A program made the translations under genes and the position numbers. Below are positions 37,251 through 49,231 of a stretch of 64,000 bases of DNA, in pieces. Numbering within the stretch: position 1 is the stretch's first letter; the number at the start of each line of letters is the position of its first letter. Origin of the DNA: Episyrphus balteatus (lineage: Eukaryota; Arthropoda; Insecta; Diptera; Syrphidae). The stretch lies in contig NC_079136.1 in assembly GCF_945859705.1 (NCBI RefSeq), positions 43,909,989-43,973,988 on the forward strand. Direction: 5' to 3'. Under the pieces are notes generated by a model. The model was given only the letters and a program-made list of their open reading frames with translations, made no database searches and was not told the DNA's origin.

Positions 37251-39390
37251 TTTTTTAATTTGAAAAACTTAAAGTCTGGCAGCCTCATGTTATTTCTGTA
37301 AACGAATAACTTGGGTCAAAACCTATAGTTCAGCTAGATTAGAATTCTAAGCCATTTAAATTACAAAGAGTTTTCCCATCAGGGCAAAACAAAATATTAC
37401 AGTTTTAAAAATGAGTAAAAAACAATTTATTGATTCTCCTTCTATATTGATTATATTGAATAATGACTCTATGCTGGGGATATTATTTCTATTTCACTTA
37501 CAAAAAATCCAAACTTTCAACCACGAATTTTAAATCTTATCTTAATTAGTCCTTAAAAAGACCTTTCGTAACTAAAATAATGCGTACGTACGTTTAATCC
37601 TTTCTCAATGGAAGTTTTTATTTGGAAACACTTCATTTTCCACATTACAAGCACAAGTTGGTTTTAAGCTCGTTCGCATTTATAACATCCGAAGTGCTTC
37701 ACCTATATCCAACTCCTTACCCATTTCCCTTAAAAACTTTTATACTTCTACTCCTATTTTCTGTTTAAGGCCTCCACAACACACTTACGCCCAACAGCAT
37801 ATAATATTTGAAACATTAAAATTGTGTTATTACTTAATTAAGGCTTCCGGGAGTCCCTAAAATATGCAACTAAGCAAATTAACTTCGAGAATGTATTATC
37901 CTACTCTAAAGTATTTCATTCCTGGATCCTATGCTGCTGGTAGAAACTTTTCCTAAGAACCGAATAGAGTTTTCTTATATGAACAGAGCAGCAGAAGCAC
38001 ATTCGTTACACACATACTTTTCTAAACATCCTATCTAGCATCTATTTAAGGTTTTGCAAACTCGCATGTCTATATAATGTGGAATCCATATAGTTTCTCA
38101 TACATACCGCAAAACAGGAGAGCTTGTAGGATTCCCGGACCCCGGTACTATTAACTGGTAAAACATTGAAAACACAGGTAGTTTACCACTGTTTCTTCCG
38201 TTTATGTTATATAAATGAGTTTGTGTGTAAGTGTGTTGGTTTTTAGTAAACTTATGCGTATTCTCTAGTTAGTTTAGTTTGTCCTCTCATGATAACATGT
38301 TCTCTTCTCGAGAAGCTCTAAGGGATGAGGAATTGGTATACAGAGAAGAAGAAGCTCCATAAATTTTGTAGTTTCACGAAAACTTTCACTACAGAAATTT
38401 ATTATTTGCTTCGCTAGAAGTATGTGTGTAATAGTAACGTAGATAAATGGCTTGGATATGGATAGAAAATTTTATTTAGCTTGGTTTAGTTAGAACCCAG
38501 TTGCAACTTGCAAGTATAGTTGCTATTGGGGTGGATTCTATACTATACATAAATATTGTGGAACGCGTTAATACACAGCCCCTAGATTTTATTCTCTGCG
38601 TGTTAGGGCCTCAAACTTTATGCAGATGTGACCACAAAAGCTACCACGGCTTAAAAATTTTGCTTTGATTGCAAACGAGTGTGTCTACAATAGTTTTGGG
38701 ACAATCGAGGATAAGTTGAATGTTTGGTAAATGTATGGCTTATGGCTTAGTTTTTAAAGGAATACCTTTAAAATCAGAGAATACAAATCAAATAGGTAAA
38801 TTCCATTTATTTATGACCGAAAACTGTGTGCTGAAATGGTAATCTAATGGGATTATATTAATTTTTAGTGTCTTCTACTTTGCAAGACCTATAGATTTTC
38901 TAGACTTATCCGAATGTTAGCAACTCAGCAGTTTTTAAGTATATTAATACAATCTCATTTTATGTGCCTTGTTATAATCCACATCGGTGTCGAATGATAT
39001 GGCCAGAAAAACGGCCATGTGCAGACATAAGTACTGAAACAGGAGTCCGTGAGCTCTAAAAATATTAAAACAGAAAAGAAGGGACAAGCGATCCGATCGG
39101 TACTAATGAGATTATCTGTGCCAAAAGTAAGGTTTGAAAACTTTATTAGATTTTAGATGGCGTAAAAAAGGGTATTTATATATGCAGTTTGTCAATCAGT
39201 GATTCTGAAAAGAAAAATGCGCCAAGCTAATAATTAGGTACCGATGATAGATTACATTCCGGTGCTAGGCAGAAAAATTCATTCCACTTTGACGATGACA
39301 AAATAACCAACCTTCAAAAAGTGCTTAAGATCTACATACAGTCCGTAGCACTTATATAGCTTCAACCATTGTACTCTTAAGGATCATGTT
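37251..39390. other. Mostly unique DNA without a supported gene
   Basis: This is the longest stretch with few homopolymers or inverted repeats and more even base composition. No exon with a recognisable product was found on either strand. Confidence 0.4.
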
Positions 39391-39510
39391 TTTTCTGCAC
39401 TTTTTCGTTGAAAACTAAAAGTAACTTTAACTAAGCAGCAAAAAAAAACACAAAGGTCTCAAAGATTTAAACAAGTTTTACTTGATTTCTTGAAAATAAC
39501 TGTGTTTTAC

Positions 39511-39735
39511 TACAAGCTACATACACAATGTAAAATTTTAAAACTTCAGAAATATCTCAAAATACCTGTGGAGAGTTCGAAATTTCGACATGGTTGGCTT
39601 TAAAAAATTCTAATTTTTTTTTTAGGCATCGTAGAAATATGATTGAAGCGTCATATAAAAGGTGAAATAATAAACTTTCAGATGATATAAAATTTATAAC
39701 AAGTACTCATATAAAAAATGGATTTAATGGTGTTA
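39511..39735 (+). repeat. Dispersed repeat retaining the 10.1-kb hairpin's empty site
   Basis: It is the opposite-strand relative of 11952-12160 and 10070-10108. At about 39664-39680 the sequence corresponding to the hairpin's target is continuous, reading GGTGAAATAATAAACTTTC. It therefore serves as the unoccupied site for the foldback element. Confidence 0.6.
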
Positions 39736-39952
39736 GAAGAAAAAAAGTTTGATTTTTTCAATAAGTATGGATTTATTCTTTCAAAAAAAATATTATAGAT
39801 ACTTAAAAAAGTATAATATTTTTTAAAAGAATAAAGCCATATTTAAATTTTTACAATGCGTAAAGGGTTTAAAAATAATTTATTGAAAACATTCATTTTT
39901 CAAGAAAAAGTGAAAAAAATCATATAAAAAATTGGTATAATGAGAAAAATAA

Positions 39953-40723
39953 AATGCACGACTGGGGCCGCACGTACTTGCTCTTGCAGTTCAAAGCACT
40001 TTTATGTTAGCTTACTTGTAGATTATAAGAGCTGCCTCTATATACATTTTTAAGAAATTTGATTGATGTAGGGGAAGAGCCGGCATGGAGGTTAAATAAA
40101 TTAGTTAGTTAGTTAAATAATTTTTTTTTTATTTGACTTAACTTTTTTGAGAAAAACTAAGAATGCAATTTTACTGCAATTACTTTGAATATTACGTATG
40201 CAAAATTTTATCAAAATCATTAGAGCCATTTTTGAGAAAATTGCAATAACTCCATAATGATGTACGGAAGAGCCGACATCCGCGATTTAAAAAAAATATA
40301 ATGACCATATTTCCACTATCCGTATTTTTTGAGAAAAACTAAAAACGCAGTTATGTTAGAACTATATACAGCATTACGTGTGTTAAATTCAATCAAAATC
40401 GTTAGAGCCGTTTTCGAGAAATTTGCAATAACTCGAAAATTTTGTATGGGGGGTATACGTTCTAAGCGAGATATTAAAAAACAAAAAAAAACCAACCTTG
40501 GAAATTACGAAATAAACATCCATACCAAATTTCAAGAAAATCCATCAACCCGTTTAGGCTGTAGCTACTTGTACAGATGGACGCACGGACGCACAGACCG
40601 ACGGACGTCATGATGAAACCCACTTTTTTGGACTTCTCCATCATCGTAATGTTAGTTTTGATTAAAACCTCGAATTTTTTTTTTGACACGAAACCAATAC
40701 TTGCCCTATTGAGCAAGTAAAAA
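39953..40723 (+). mobile_element. TGCACGAC-family repeat, copy E
   Basis: It begins TGCACGACTGGGGCCGCACG, then ACTTGCTCTTGC, with CACTTTTATGTTAGCTTAC at about 39998 (the uninterrupted version of copy B's insertion site). The AAAATCRTTAGAGCCRTTTT word occurs at about 40210 and 40396. The tail has a GACGCACGGACGCACAG tract instead of (CAGA)n. The copy ends TTGAGCAAGTAAAAA. The frames at 40329-40740 lie within this repeat. Confidence 0.8.
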
Positions 40724-40839
40724 TAGGTATTTTTTAGCATAATTTATGATAGGATTCAAAAAGTTTTTCCGGTTTTCTACAAACAGATATATGTAAATAT
40801 GTAAGGTTTAAATCTTTAGCCTAAGTACCTACTTTAGTA

Positions 40840-41000
40840 CCTATAAGATTTATTATCATATTATTTTTGTACAAGAAAATTTACAAATAAATAATTTTAA
40901 GATCTATTTTTTAACAAAAGCACACAACCTGTTTTCTTATCACGTTATCAAGTAAAATTATCTTCCGTAAACTGACTTTACAGACAACCGCTTTTTAACT
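40840..41000. repeat. Dispersed repeat fragment (relative at 26.26 kb)
   Basis: Second visible copy of the unclassified repeat described at 26255-26430, same orientation, with TTACAGACAACCGC near its end. Confidence 0.55.
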
Positions 41001-42850
41001 TTGGCTTTCTGACCACGTTTTGTGAGAATCGGGGCAGTATGTATCTTATTTAAAAACGATTTGAAGGACTTCAATACTATCCTAAGATTAACCTATAGTC
41101 CATTCCAATATACTTTTATTCGATGGCAATCATTTCTTTGATCCCGACAAAAACAGAATCATAAAGCTTTAATATTCCTGTGCTATCTTCAATGAAGCCT
41201 TTTGACTCAAAGAAGTAACACTTTTCGCTTCGTCAAGTTCAAATACCTACTTCATATAAACTTTTAAAATCCCAAAATCTCTACCCAAGGAAACTCTTAA
41301 CTTAAAGAAGTCACTGTTTTTACTTCGTGATGCTCTAATACTTCAAGGCTTTTGTTTATACAATTCAACTTGTCGTTCAAAAACACTTTGTAAAATCTTT
41401 TTTTTTTAACACTCTTTGCGTACCTATTATGCAAAAAAGAACCGGCAGATTTGGATTCGGTGATAGGAGACATTTACCTAAGATCCTGCCATCTCAGAGT
41501 TAGATTTTTTTTTTACTTTTCAAACCCTTAATTATGATTGAAAAAAATAGTTTAAAGTTCAACAAAAAATTACCTTATTATTATGTTAATTAAACAAATA
41601 ATATCAAACTATTTAATCCCATAAACACAAGTGTTTCCCCTTTCCGTTTTGCGATATCTCTATGTCATATTCTCAATAGCTGATATAATACCTATATGAT
41701 GCACTGTCAAAATACATAATCGTATTATCTATTCAAATGAGCGAGCGGCGCGCGGTGTGAGCTGCTTTATTAACGTAATCCTCATAAACTTAAACTGTAT
41801 TTTAAATCGAATTGAACATTTCTGAGAGCCAACGAAGCATTTAGTTATGTCACAAATTTACAAGGCTCAATTAAAGGCAATTTTGAAACTTTGTCCCTTT
41901 GAATCATCTTAATTATATATCCATCCACTCAGCCATACTCCCTCTCTCACTCTCTTTCTCTCTCTTGAGATCTTCTTACAAGAAAATGTGTCCGCCAAAG
42001 TTTCATTACTCGCTTTCACGAACTAATTTAAGCAAATCTGAATGAGACCAACCTCAAAGTTCTCCTTTTCTCCCACCACCACCATCATCATCATCATCTT
42101 CTTCATCATCATCATCATCATCATCATTCCCATCATCATCCTGATCTTGATGCCTCGAGTTCCTCTCCACAGACTACAACTTTAATCCTATTCAAATGAA
42201 ACCTTTTCAAGGAATTTTCAGATGCATCCAAGCATTCCTCATCGCATCTCACAGTATCCGAGCATGCATGTTTGATTCTCACGCTTCTCATCGTCGTCAT
42301 CGTCTTCTACTTCATCGTCCTTCTTTACCACCGATGTCGTCATCATCATCATCATGTATATATTGGTAGCCATAGCGAAATGCAACATATTCTACATTTC
42401 TATATGATAGCAATGGCATGGTATGTTGCGGTGTGGTGATGTGGATGGTTTGGTATAGTGTGCAGAGTACAAGCCTCTCATAAATAATAAACCTTTTGCT
42501 TACCGCAGAAATCTAATTATATGACATTTTGCCGGTTAAAGGAAACTCTGTCGAACACTCCATTGCCACAAAACTTTTAAATCTAATTTGACTGCCAGAG
42601 AGAGAGAAGATGTCGAAAACGAGTGCTTCGACTTTCAAGAACACGACATCTTTTGAGAGGGATGCTTCATGTTCACCACAAGAAAACGAAAAAAAAAATA
42701 AAATAAAATAAGGATAAAAGGATAAAAGGGTTTCCTTAGAACTTATCGATTCAACTTTAAATGAAACATGTTCTTTTTGTCGTCACCTACCTGCCAGTGC
42801 TACAACACCGCCCTCTTCTCTCTAGTTCTGTTACCCACAAAAGTCGGATC
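41001..42850. other. Mostly unique DNA with simple-sequence tracts
   Basis: No supported gene. A pyrimidine-rich CTCTCTCACTCTCTTTCTC tract lies at about 41942, and CAT/CGT-rich triplets at about 42284-42356. Confidence 0.45.
42071..42140. repeat. (ATC)n trinucleotide microsatellite
   Basis: Imperfect runs of CAC and ATC triplets with a CTTCTTC interruption. Triplet repeats of this kind are as frequent in fly non-coding DNA as in exons, and no flanking reading frame supports coding here. Confidence 0.85.
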
Positions 42851-44051
42851 ATAGCCCAGTCGGGATGTACAAAAAATTAAGCTGAAATGGAAATAATTAG
42901 ATCGTGCAATTTTTTTTCATAGGACGGTAGAGGGGATCACTGAGAGCTTAAAACCAGTTTTTCGGGAAAATCGACCTTGTGCTTAAGCCGCCATCTTGGA
43001 TTAAAGGTAAAACACGTTTTAGTGAATAACTCGGCCATTTTTGATTTTTGACAAAAATTATATATGTAAAACTTGTAGAAAATTTTATTTTCTATAACTT
43101 TTGTCTTAATAAATTTTTCTATATGACCCATATATTTCGAGTTAATTTGAAAAAACTATACCCCTACTCAGCTTAAACTTTATACCCGCTTTGATTATAG
43201 ATTTTAAGATCAACGCAATATGGGAGTGTTTTTATATGTTTTTGGGGATGATAAATCTAGCTGCAATGTTAGTTTTTACAAATCCATAAAATTTTATAAA
43301 CAAAAGGAACTATCTCAAAATCGGTAAGTGTCGTTTTAAACAAAATTAGTAAATATTATAATTGATGTCTAGCAAGACAAGCAAGTCTTTGAATTTTTCA
43401 GATCGGTTCATTAATGCCTGAGATATGACCAATTGTTTATAACTCACTCTCTCTCTTTTAAGCTTTTATTATAAACAATTGGTCATATCTCAGGCATTAA
43501 TGAACCGATCTGAAAAATTCAAAGACTTGCTTGTCTTGCTAGACATCAATTATAATATTTACTAATTTTGTTTAAAACGACACTTACCGATTTTGAGATA
43601 GTTCCTTTTGTTTATAAAATTTTATGGATTTGTAAAAACTAACATTGCAGCTAGATTTATCATCCCCAAAAACATATAAAAACACTCCCATATTGCGTTG
43701 ATCTTAAAATCTATAATCAAAGCGGGTATAAAGTTTAAGCTGAGTAGGGGTATAGTTTTTTCAAATTAACTCGAAATATATGGGTCATATAGAAAAATTT
43801 ATTAAGACAAAAGTTATAGAAAATAAAATTTTCTACAAGTTTTATATATATAATTTTTGTCAATAATCAAAAATGGCCGAGTTATTCACTAAAACGTGTT
43901 TTACCTTTAATCCAAGATGGCGGCTTAAGCACAAGGTCGATTTTCCCGAAAAACTGGTTTTAAGCTCTCAGTGATCCCCTCTACCGTCCTATGAAAAAAA
44001 ATTGCACGATCTAATTTTTTCCATTTGAAATGTTTAATTCTCCTGGGCTAT
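42851..44051. repeat. Near-perfect long hairpin, 1.2 kb
   Basis: The outer ends are ATAGCCCAG (42851) and CTGGGCTAT (ending 44051). From about 42886 to 43442 the left arm is matched almost base for base by the inverted right arm (43469-44027). Only a few differences are visible, for example around TATATATGTAAAAC versus its inverse. The loop is about 26 nt, rich in CTCTCTCT. The small minus-strand frame 42937-43131 is a by-product. The element type is unknown, and no target duplication is evident. Confidence 0.9.
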
Positions 44052-44319
44052 CAAATTAGTTTCGAGTTTTGGAATTCAAAAGTCTTCTTCTTTTATTTGT
44101 CCTTATCTGTGAAGATGTGTAGATAGTTGAGGGAATGCAAAACGAACATCTTATCGACAAACGTTGCCTTATGTTATGAGGGTGCAGGAGAAATTATATG
44201 GGGGCATTCTTGAAAATATTTAATTTGCTGGTGTTGGAAAAGCGTCTTAAGAGAGAGTTATTGTTGAATTGAAATCATATTAGTTAATTTTACAGCTCTC
44301 CTATAGACCTACCTCGAAC

Positions 44320-44627
44320 AGCATGCGGTTCCAATCACCACCAGATTTGGTACACAGTTTAGTCTGATGCACGATAATGCATGCTAGAGTGGTTTGAGAA
44401 TATCTTCAAGATTTTAACATGCCAGCTTTGGATTGACCAGACCACACAGAAATCCGGACTTAAATTCAACAGAACATGTCTAGGAAATGTTGAGGAGATG
44501 CATTCGCGACCGAAATCCACCTCCAAGCTGTCTTGATCAACTGAAAAGATACATCAAAATCTTCACAAGTTAATTCGTGGAACGAAACGACGACTCCAAG
44601 TTGCCATATGCGCTAGAGGAGACAATG
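44320..44627 (+). pseudogene. Tc1-type transposase remnant
   Basis: Translated in pieces, the stretch gives Tc1-family C-terminal signatures: MHDNA (about 44368), ALDWP (about 44428), NPDLNSTEHV (about 44454), then RDRNPPPSCLDQLKRYI (about 44507). A further frame at about 44590 gives RRLQVAICARGDN. In intact Tc1 transposases these read QDNA, LDWPA, SPDLNPIEHVW and RRLQ.I.RG, so catalytic-domain motifs are recognisable. Stops and frameshifts break the frame, and the N-terminal DNA-binding half is missing. It is non-functional. Confidence 0.75.
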
Positions 44628-45481
44628 GGCAGGTTCAGAAACGTTAGGGACTAAATATTTAGGTAATTTCTCTTCCTCTGATTGGTCAACTGTCAAAAAA
44701 AAATCCTTCCAATTTAGGTAATTTTATTGGAAGGCTGACTGGAAAGTTAGGCAAGAAATTTGTCCCTAACAAATTAGGAAAGTTTTTTTGTCAACATAAC
44801 AGCTGATTGTTTTTAATTAAAGAATTACGGTAGCAGAATTAAATTTATTTGTGTGAAAAACGTGTAAAAAGTGCATTATCGGTTATAATTAATATTATTT
44901 ATTTATTATTATTTGGTGTCTGCCGCATACGATCTCTTAAATTCTCGAGTAAATTTCGAAATTTAACAATAATGGCGTATCCAAACTTATTTAGTCAATT
45001 TACTCAAATTTCCGTTCAGAAAATGACGTTACCTAAATATTTAGTTCCTAATGGGCAGGTTCAGAAACGTTAGGGACTAAATATTTAGGTAATTTATCGG
45101 CCTCTGATTGGTCAACTGTCAAAAAAAAACCTTCCAATTTAGGTAATTTTACTGGAAAGTTAGGCAAGAAAATTTTCCCTAAAAATTTAGGAAAGTTTTT
45201 TTTGTCAACATGACAGATGATTGTTTTTAATTACAACAGAATTTAATCTATTTGTGTCATAAACGTGTAAAAAGTGCATTATCGGTTATAATTAATAATA
45301 TTTATTAATTAAAGTAAAGTGAAATTTATTGTCTGCCCCACATGATCTGTAAAACTCTCAAGTAAATTTCAAAACTTGACAATAATGGCGTATCCAAACT
45401 AATTTAGTCAATTTTCTCAAATTTCCGTTCAGAAAATGATGTTGCCTAAATATCTAGTCCCTAATATTTCCTGAACGTGCC
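44628..45481. mobile_element. Tandem dimer of a GGCASGTTCAG-ended MITE
   Basis: GGCAGGTTCAGAAACGTTAG starts at 44628 and again at 45054, a period of 426 bp. The two units are alike throughout (TCTGATTGGTCAACTGTC, GTGTAAAAAGTGCATTATCG, AATGGCGTATCCAAACT). The second unit ends with the inverse terminus TTCCTGAACGTGCC at 45481. The first lacks its outermost right end, so the units share a shortened junction at 45053/45054. No transposase is encoded; the frame at 44849-45073 crosses the junction. Confidence 0.8.
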
Positions 45482-46408
45482 GTATTGGAAAGAACTGTCA
45501 CTTACTTCCATTTATTTAAATTTTATTTTTTAAAAAACAAAAATTATTTTAATATCAGTTTTCAGACCTTGAATTGCTAAATTTGGTTCATCTTTTTTTG
45601 GTTGGTAATACTGTTGTGGTTTAGCATATTTTCAACTTGATAAACTTTAAGCAAGCACAAAAAAAAAATAAACCAAAGAATTTTAAAGCCATTTTAAATA
45701 AGATACAGAAGTATAACTAAAGAAGAACATTAAAGAATGGGTTTTTGGTTTAAAAAAAGGATTAAGCCCAATATTGTAGGTGTTGGTATTTTTGTATTAT
45801 TTGTTTGGTATTTTAAGAATTTTTTTTTAAACTACCCCTCTTCCATACATACCTGTTTTTTACCAACTAACACGATCTGATAAGGAAAAAACCATATAAT
45901 ATTCTTCAAACGTATCAAAGTTCCCTTACTTTGGACTTAAAAAGTGTACCAAACTTTTGGAAAGTTTAAATTATTCAAATTTTATGGTGACAAAAAATTA
46001 TGGACTGAGAACAAAGCCAAAAACTAATAAAATACAAAATTAAAATAACCAGGATTTAAGCTTTTCTAACACACTTTTTTCAGATCTGAAAAAAAAAACA
46101 TCCTTCTTGTATTTCGTTCTCCTAATTAATAATTACTTTTTATCAATAATTGTTGAAAATATTAAAAACTATAGATACTTCATAATTCATAAAAACAGAA
46201 TATTTTTAAATAGTACGTATACGCCACAGTGACCTCCAAATATGTTTATTTTATTGTTTGTACGTAGCTACACAGTTTCCTCTTTTATTTATTGTTTTTA
46301 AGGACGAGGAGTGCATGTAGCAGTTGTATAATAGAAAAACCAACTCTAAACTCCAAGCCATTGCTTGAATATTTAAGGATAATTCAATAATGTACATGTT
46401 CATTGTGA
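45482..46408. other. AT-rich spacer without a recognisable gene
   Basis: No supported gene. At about 46215 the word TATACGCCACAGTGACC matches similar words at about 21427, 37222 (inverted) and 53882 (inverted). Confidence 0.4.
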
Positions 46409-46783
46409 GAAACCGACGAAGTTATGAATACCAGAGTTATGAGCGACAGAGTTACACGCGTCAAAGTTACGCAAAACCGAAGTTACGAAAAGCCGAAGCT
46501 ATGAAAGACCGAAGTTATGAAACACCTAAATTATGAAAAACCACCAAAGCAATGAAACGTGGTTTTTGGGTTGGCAAGAACAAAATTTTATGGGACGGGG
46601 GTGTCTATTCCCCTCCATTTAGCCGGGAGGGGGGATTTCCTAAAAAAATTACTTAATATGGAAAAAAATATTTAAAATCAACGGTTACGCCAAAAGTAAC
46701 GTACTGTATGTTTTTGGACAGCCAAAAACTGAACGCGCGTAACTTTGTCGCTCATAACTATGGTATTCATAACTCCGTTACCA
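46409..46783. repeat. Inverted minisatellite with 16-bp degenerate unit
   Basis: The left block (46409-46558) is about nine degenerate units of the type GAAARACCGAAGTTAT, each about 16 bp. The right block (46731-46783) is the inverse of the first part of it: ATGAATACC.TAGTTATGAGC and GACAAAGTTACGCGCG are shared. Between them is a G-rich block (about 46592-46650) resembling those in the 10.1-kb hairpin. The structure folds back on itself. Confidence 0.7.
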
Positions 46784-46886
46784 TTTCGTTCATTGTTCAT
46801 ATTTATCATCAATATATAATTTGAGTAACTACCATTTCTGATATTTTTTAAGTTAATAAACAAATAAATTTGATGCTAGATGAATC

Positions 46887-47399
46887 CATAGAGGAAGGAA
46901 TACCTAGAGAGCCGACTCGTACCCCCCTTACCTAAAACACCCGCAAATTTAATTTCAGATAATCTCTCTTATTTTTCTCTTGTTTTCCTATCTGTGAATA
47001 CGTGTGAAAAGTACAATTCGTTTAATACCTTCCTTTCACCAGTAGATGTCCTCACAAATTTTGAATTTAAACATGATTTTGGTTTGTACATGAACTTGAA
47101 TAGCTCAAATAGCTCACTCCAGACACCCACCTTTCAATAAATATGTACATAAATAAAAAAAAAGGTTCGTGTTTTGAGTTTATTATATTATTTTTTTATG
47201 AATTTATTTCCTACTGAGCACTTAAATTGTTTTTAATTGTTTTGAGCTCAACTCCACAGTTGAATGTGTTGGTGCCATTTAAAATGCACGGGAAAACTAC
47301 CACATATAAGCACTGTGGAGTTTTTCCTCTCATTGCAGCTTGTAGGGTGGAAGAGAAAAACCAACCGAAGTCGCGTCTCTAGGTATTCCTTCCTCTATG
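46887..47399. mobile_element. MITE with CATAGAGGAAGGAATACC termini
   Basis: A 24-bp perfect terminal inverted repeat starting CATAGAGGAAGGAATACC lies at 46887 and, inverted, at the right end (47399). The 513-bp interior is non-coding; a smaller hairpin is built on AACTCCACAG / CTGTGGAGTT (about 47249 and 47311). No clear target duplication. Two copies of the terminus meet head to head at 62178-62207. Confidence 0.75.
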
Positions 47400-47487
47400 A
47401 TTTTTGTGTGCGTGTAAATCATTTCCAAGAATGAAGGCGGTCTGTAAGTTTGAACTTCTTAAGAGATGCACTTACTATGTATTCCTA

Positions 47488-49218
47488 CACCGAAAAAAAA
47501 AATTTGATAATAACAGCTATCAAATTAACATTTTTCAGTGACAAAAGTCGTCCAACAATTAAAATATCAATTTTGATATTTTATCATATCATTTTGACAT
47601 TTTTTAATTTCAGGTGGGATAGTGAAAATTTCACTTTGACAATCAAAATATCATTTTGACATTTTTTTAAGTTTAAGTGGATAGTGAAAATTTCACTTTG
47701 ACAATTAAAATATCAATGTTGACTAGATTTTACGTTTTAGTTTATTATAATGAAACCTATTTCTTTCCTTTTCATTTTTATTATTTTTATTATTTTAAGA
47801 ATTTTCTTTCTTTTTTTCAAAACATTACTAAAAGGGAATATTCTTTACAAAATAATGGTGATATTATTTTTTCTATTATAGGTACGGTGACCATCCGTCC
47901 CGGTTTACCCGGGACTGTCCCGTATTTCTACAGCTTGTCCCGGGTTTTTATTTAAGAAACCCGGGACGTATAAGTGTCCCGTATTTTGTAATTTGTCCCG
48001 TGATTGTCCCGTATTTGCACATTCTCTGATTTTTGTATACAATATTTTAAAAACTTTGTACGGAAAACAAGAAAACAGTGGTTGGAAATTAAATTTTTTC
48101 TAGTACGCTGCTGAAGCAAAACGAAAAATTTTCTAAGTCTCCAAAGTAAAAAAACCGATTAAAAACTCTTTATATATTCTAGCACAGGTAAGAATTTCGT
48201 TGCCTAAGCTGCGTACTGTGCAACGAAAAGCAAAATTTTCGTTTACGATTTCGTTGTGCTGGTTTTTTATGAAAATTTTCGTTTTGCCTCTAGTTTAAGG
48301 TTTTAGTTTTTTTTTTAAATGTTCGTCAATTATTTAGTTCCAGCTTCTGTTTGTCAGGTTAGTACACCAGGAAAAATGTTTTCGAATAAAGAACAACATA
48401 ATGGAAGAGTAAAGAACCCATATAAGTTTCAAAACTAAGGACATGTTAAAAGTTTTCTTAAGGTAGAATTTCAAAACCATTTTTTATATAAAAATAAGTT
48501 TCAAAACTTTTAAGGACATGTTAAAAGTTTTCTTAAGGTAGAATTTCAAAACCATTTTTTATATAAAAATGTTAAAAAACAGATCTTCCGATTTTGACTA
48601 AAAAATATTTTTAAAAAACCATTTTCTTGATTTCTGATTTCGTAAACGCCTTAAATGATTTCAACAAAAACGCTCCCATAAAATCGTTTAGGAAATCTTA
48701 ATATCAAAAAAAGGAAAAACTATGAAAACTCATTTAAAAATATTTTAATTTTTTTTTGAAAAATCAATATTTTCAAAACGATCCAACGAATTTTTTTTAG
48801 CCGTCCCGGGTTTGGCTTTCAGAAATATGGTCACCGTAATTATAGGTGATATAATTGTTTTGTTATTTTCTCCCAAACTATGTGAAGTAAAATCTTAGTG
48901 CCGATCAAATTATCTCAGTAAATCATACATTTTACTTCGAAAAAACACAAAGCGCCTTTAAATAAGTACACATTAAGAATTTTTTATTTAATATTTTTCA
49001 ATAATTTGGAATGAGAAATTGATATGAAAAAATGATAATAAAATATCAAAAAAAATTTCCAAAATTTGACATTTAAATATCATCCTGATAATAAAAATGT
49101 TGTTTTAACATTTTAAATATCATAAAACACATTTTATAGAGCATTTTTGGCTGATATTTAAAAAATGTTAATTTGATATTTAAAAAATGTTAAATTGATA
49201 TTGGTTTTTTTTTCGGTG
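47488..49218. mobile_element. CAC-ended element with ATATCA/AACATTTT word arms
   Basis: The termini CACCGAAAAAAAAA (47488) and inverse (49218) are flanked on both sides by TA (47486-47487, 49219-49220). The arms are arrays of ATATCA, TTTGACATTTTT and inverted AAAATGTTAAATTGAT words (about 47500-47720 and 49020-49200). It was interrupted at 47883 by a separate hAT-like element carrying its own 8-bp duplication. The small frames at 47450-47955 are explained by the arrays. Confidence 0.8.
47883..48838. mobile_element. hAT-type MITE with 8-bp target duplication
   Basis: It begins TACGGTGACCAT and ends with the inverse ATGGTCACCGTA at 48838. The octamer ATTATAGG directly flanks both ends (47875-47882 and 48839-48846). 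An 8-bp duplication is characteristic of hAT transposases. The ends carry GTCCCGG/CCGGGAC words repeated several times on the left (47893-48015) and once on the right. There is no transposase coding. Its insertion post-dates the enclosing CAC-ended element. Confidence 0.88.
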
Positions 49219-49231
49219 TAACAATGATATA

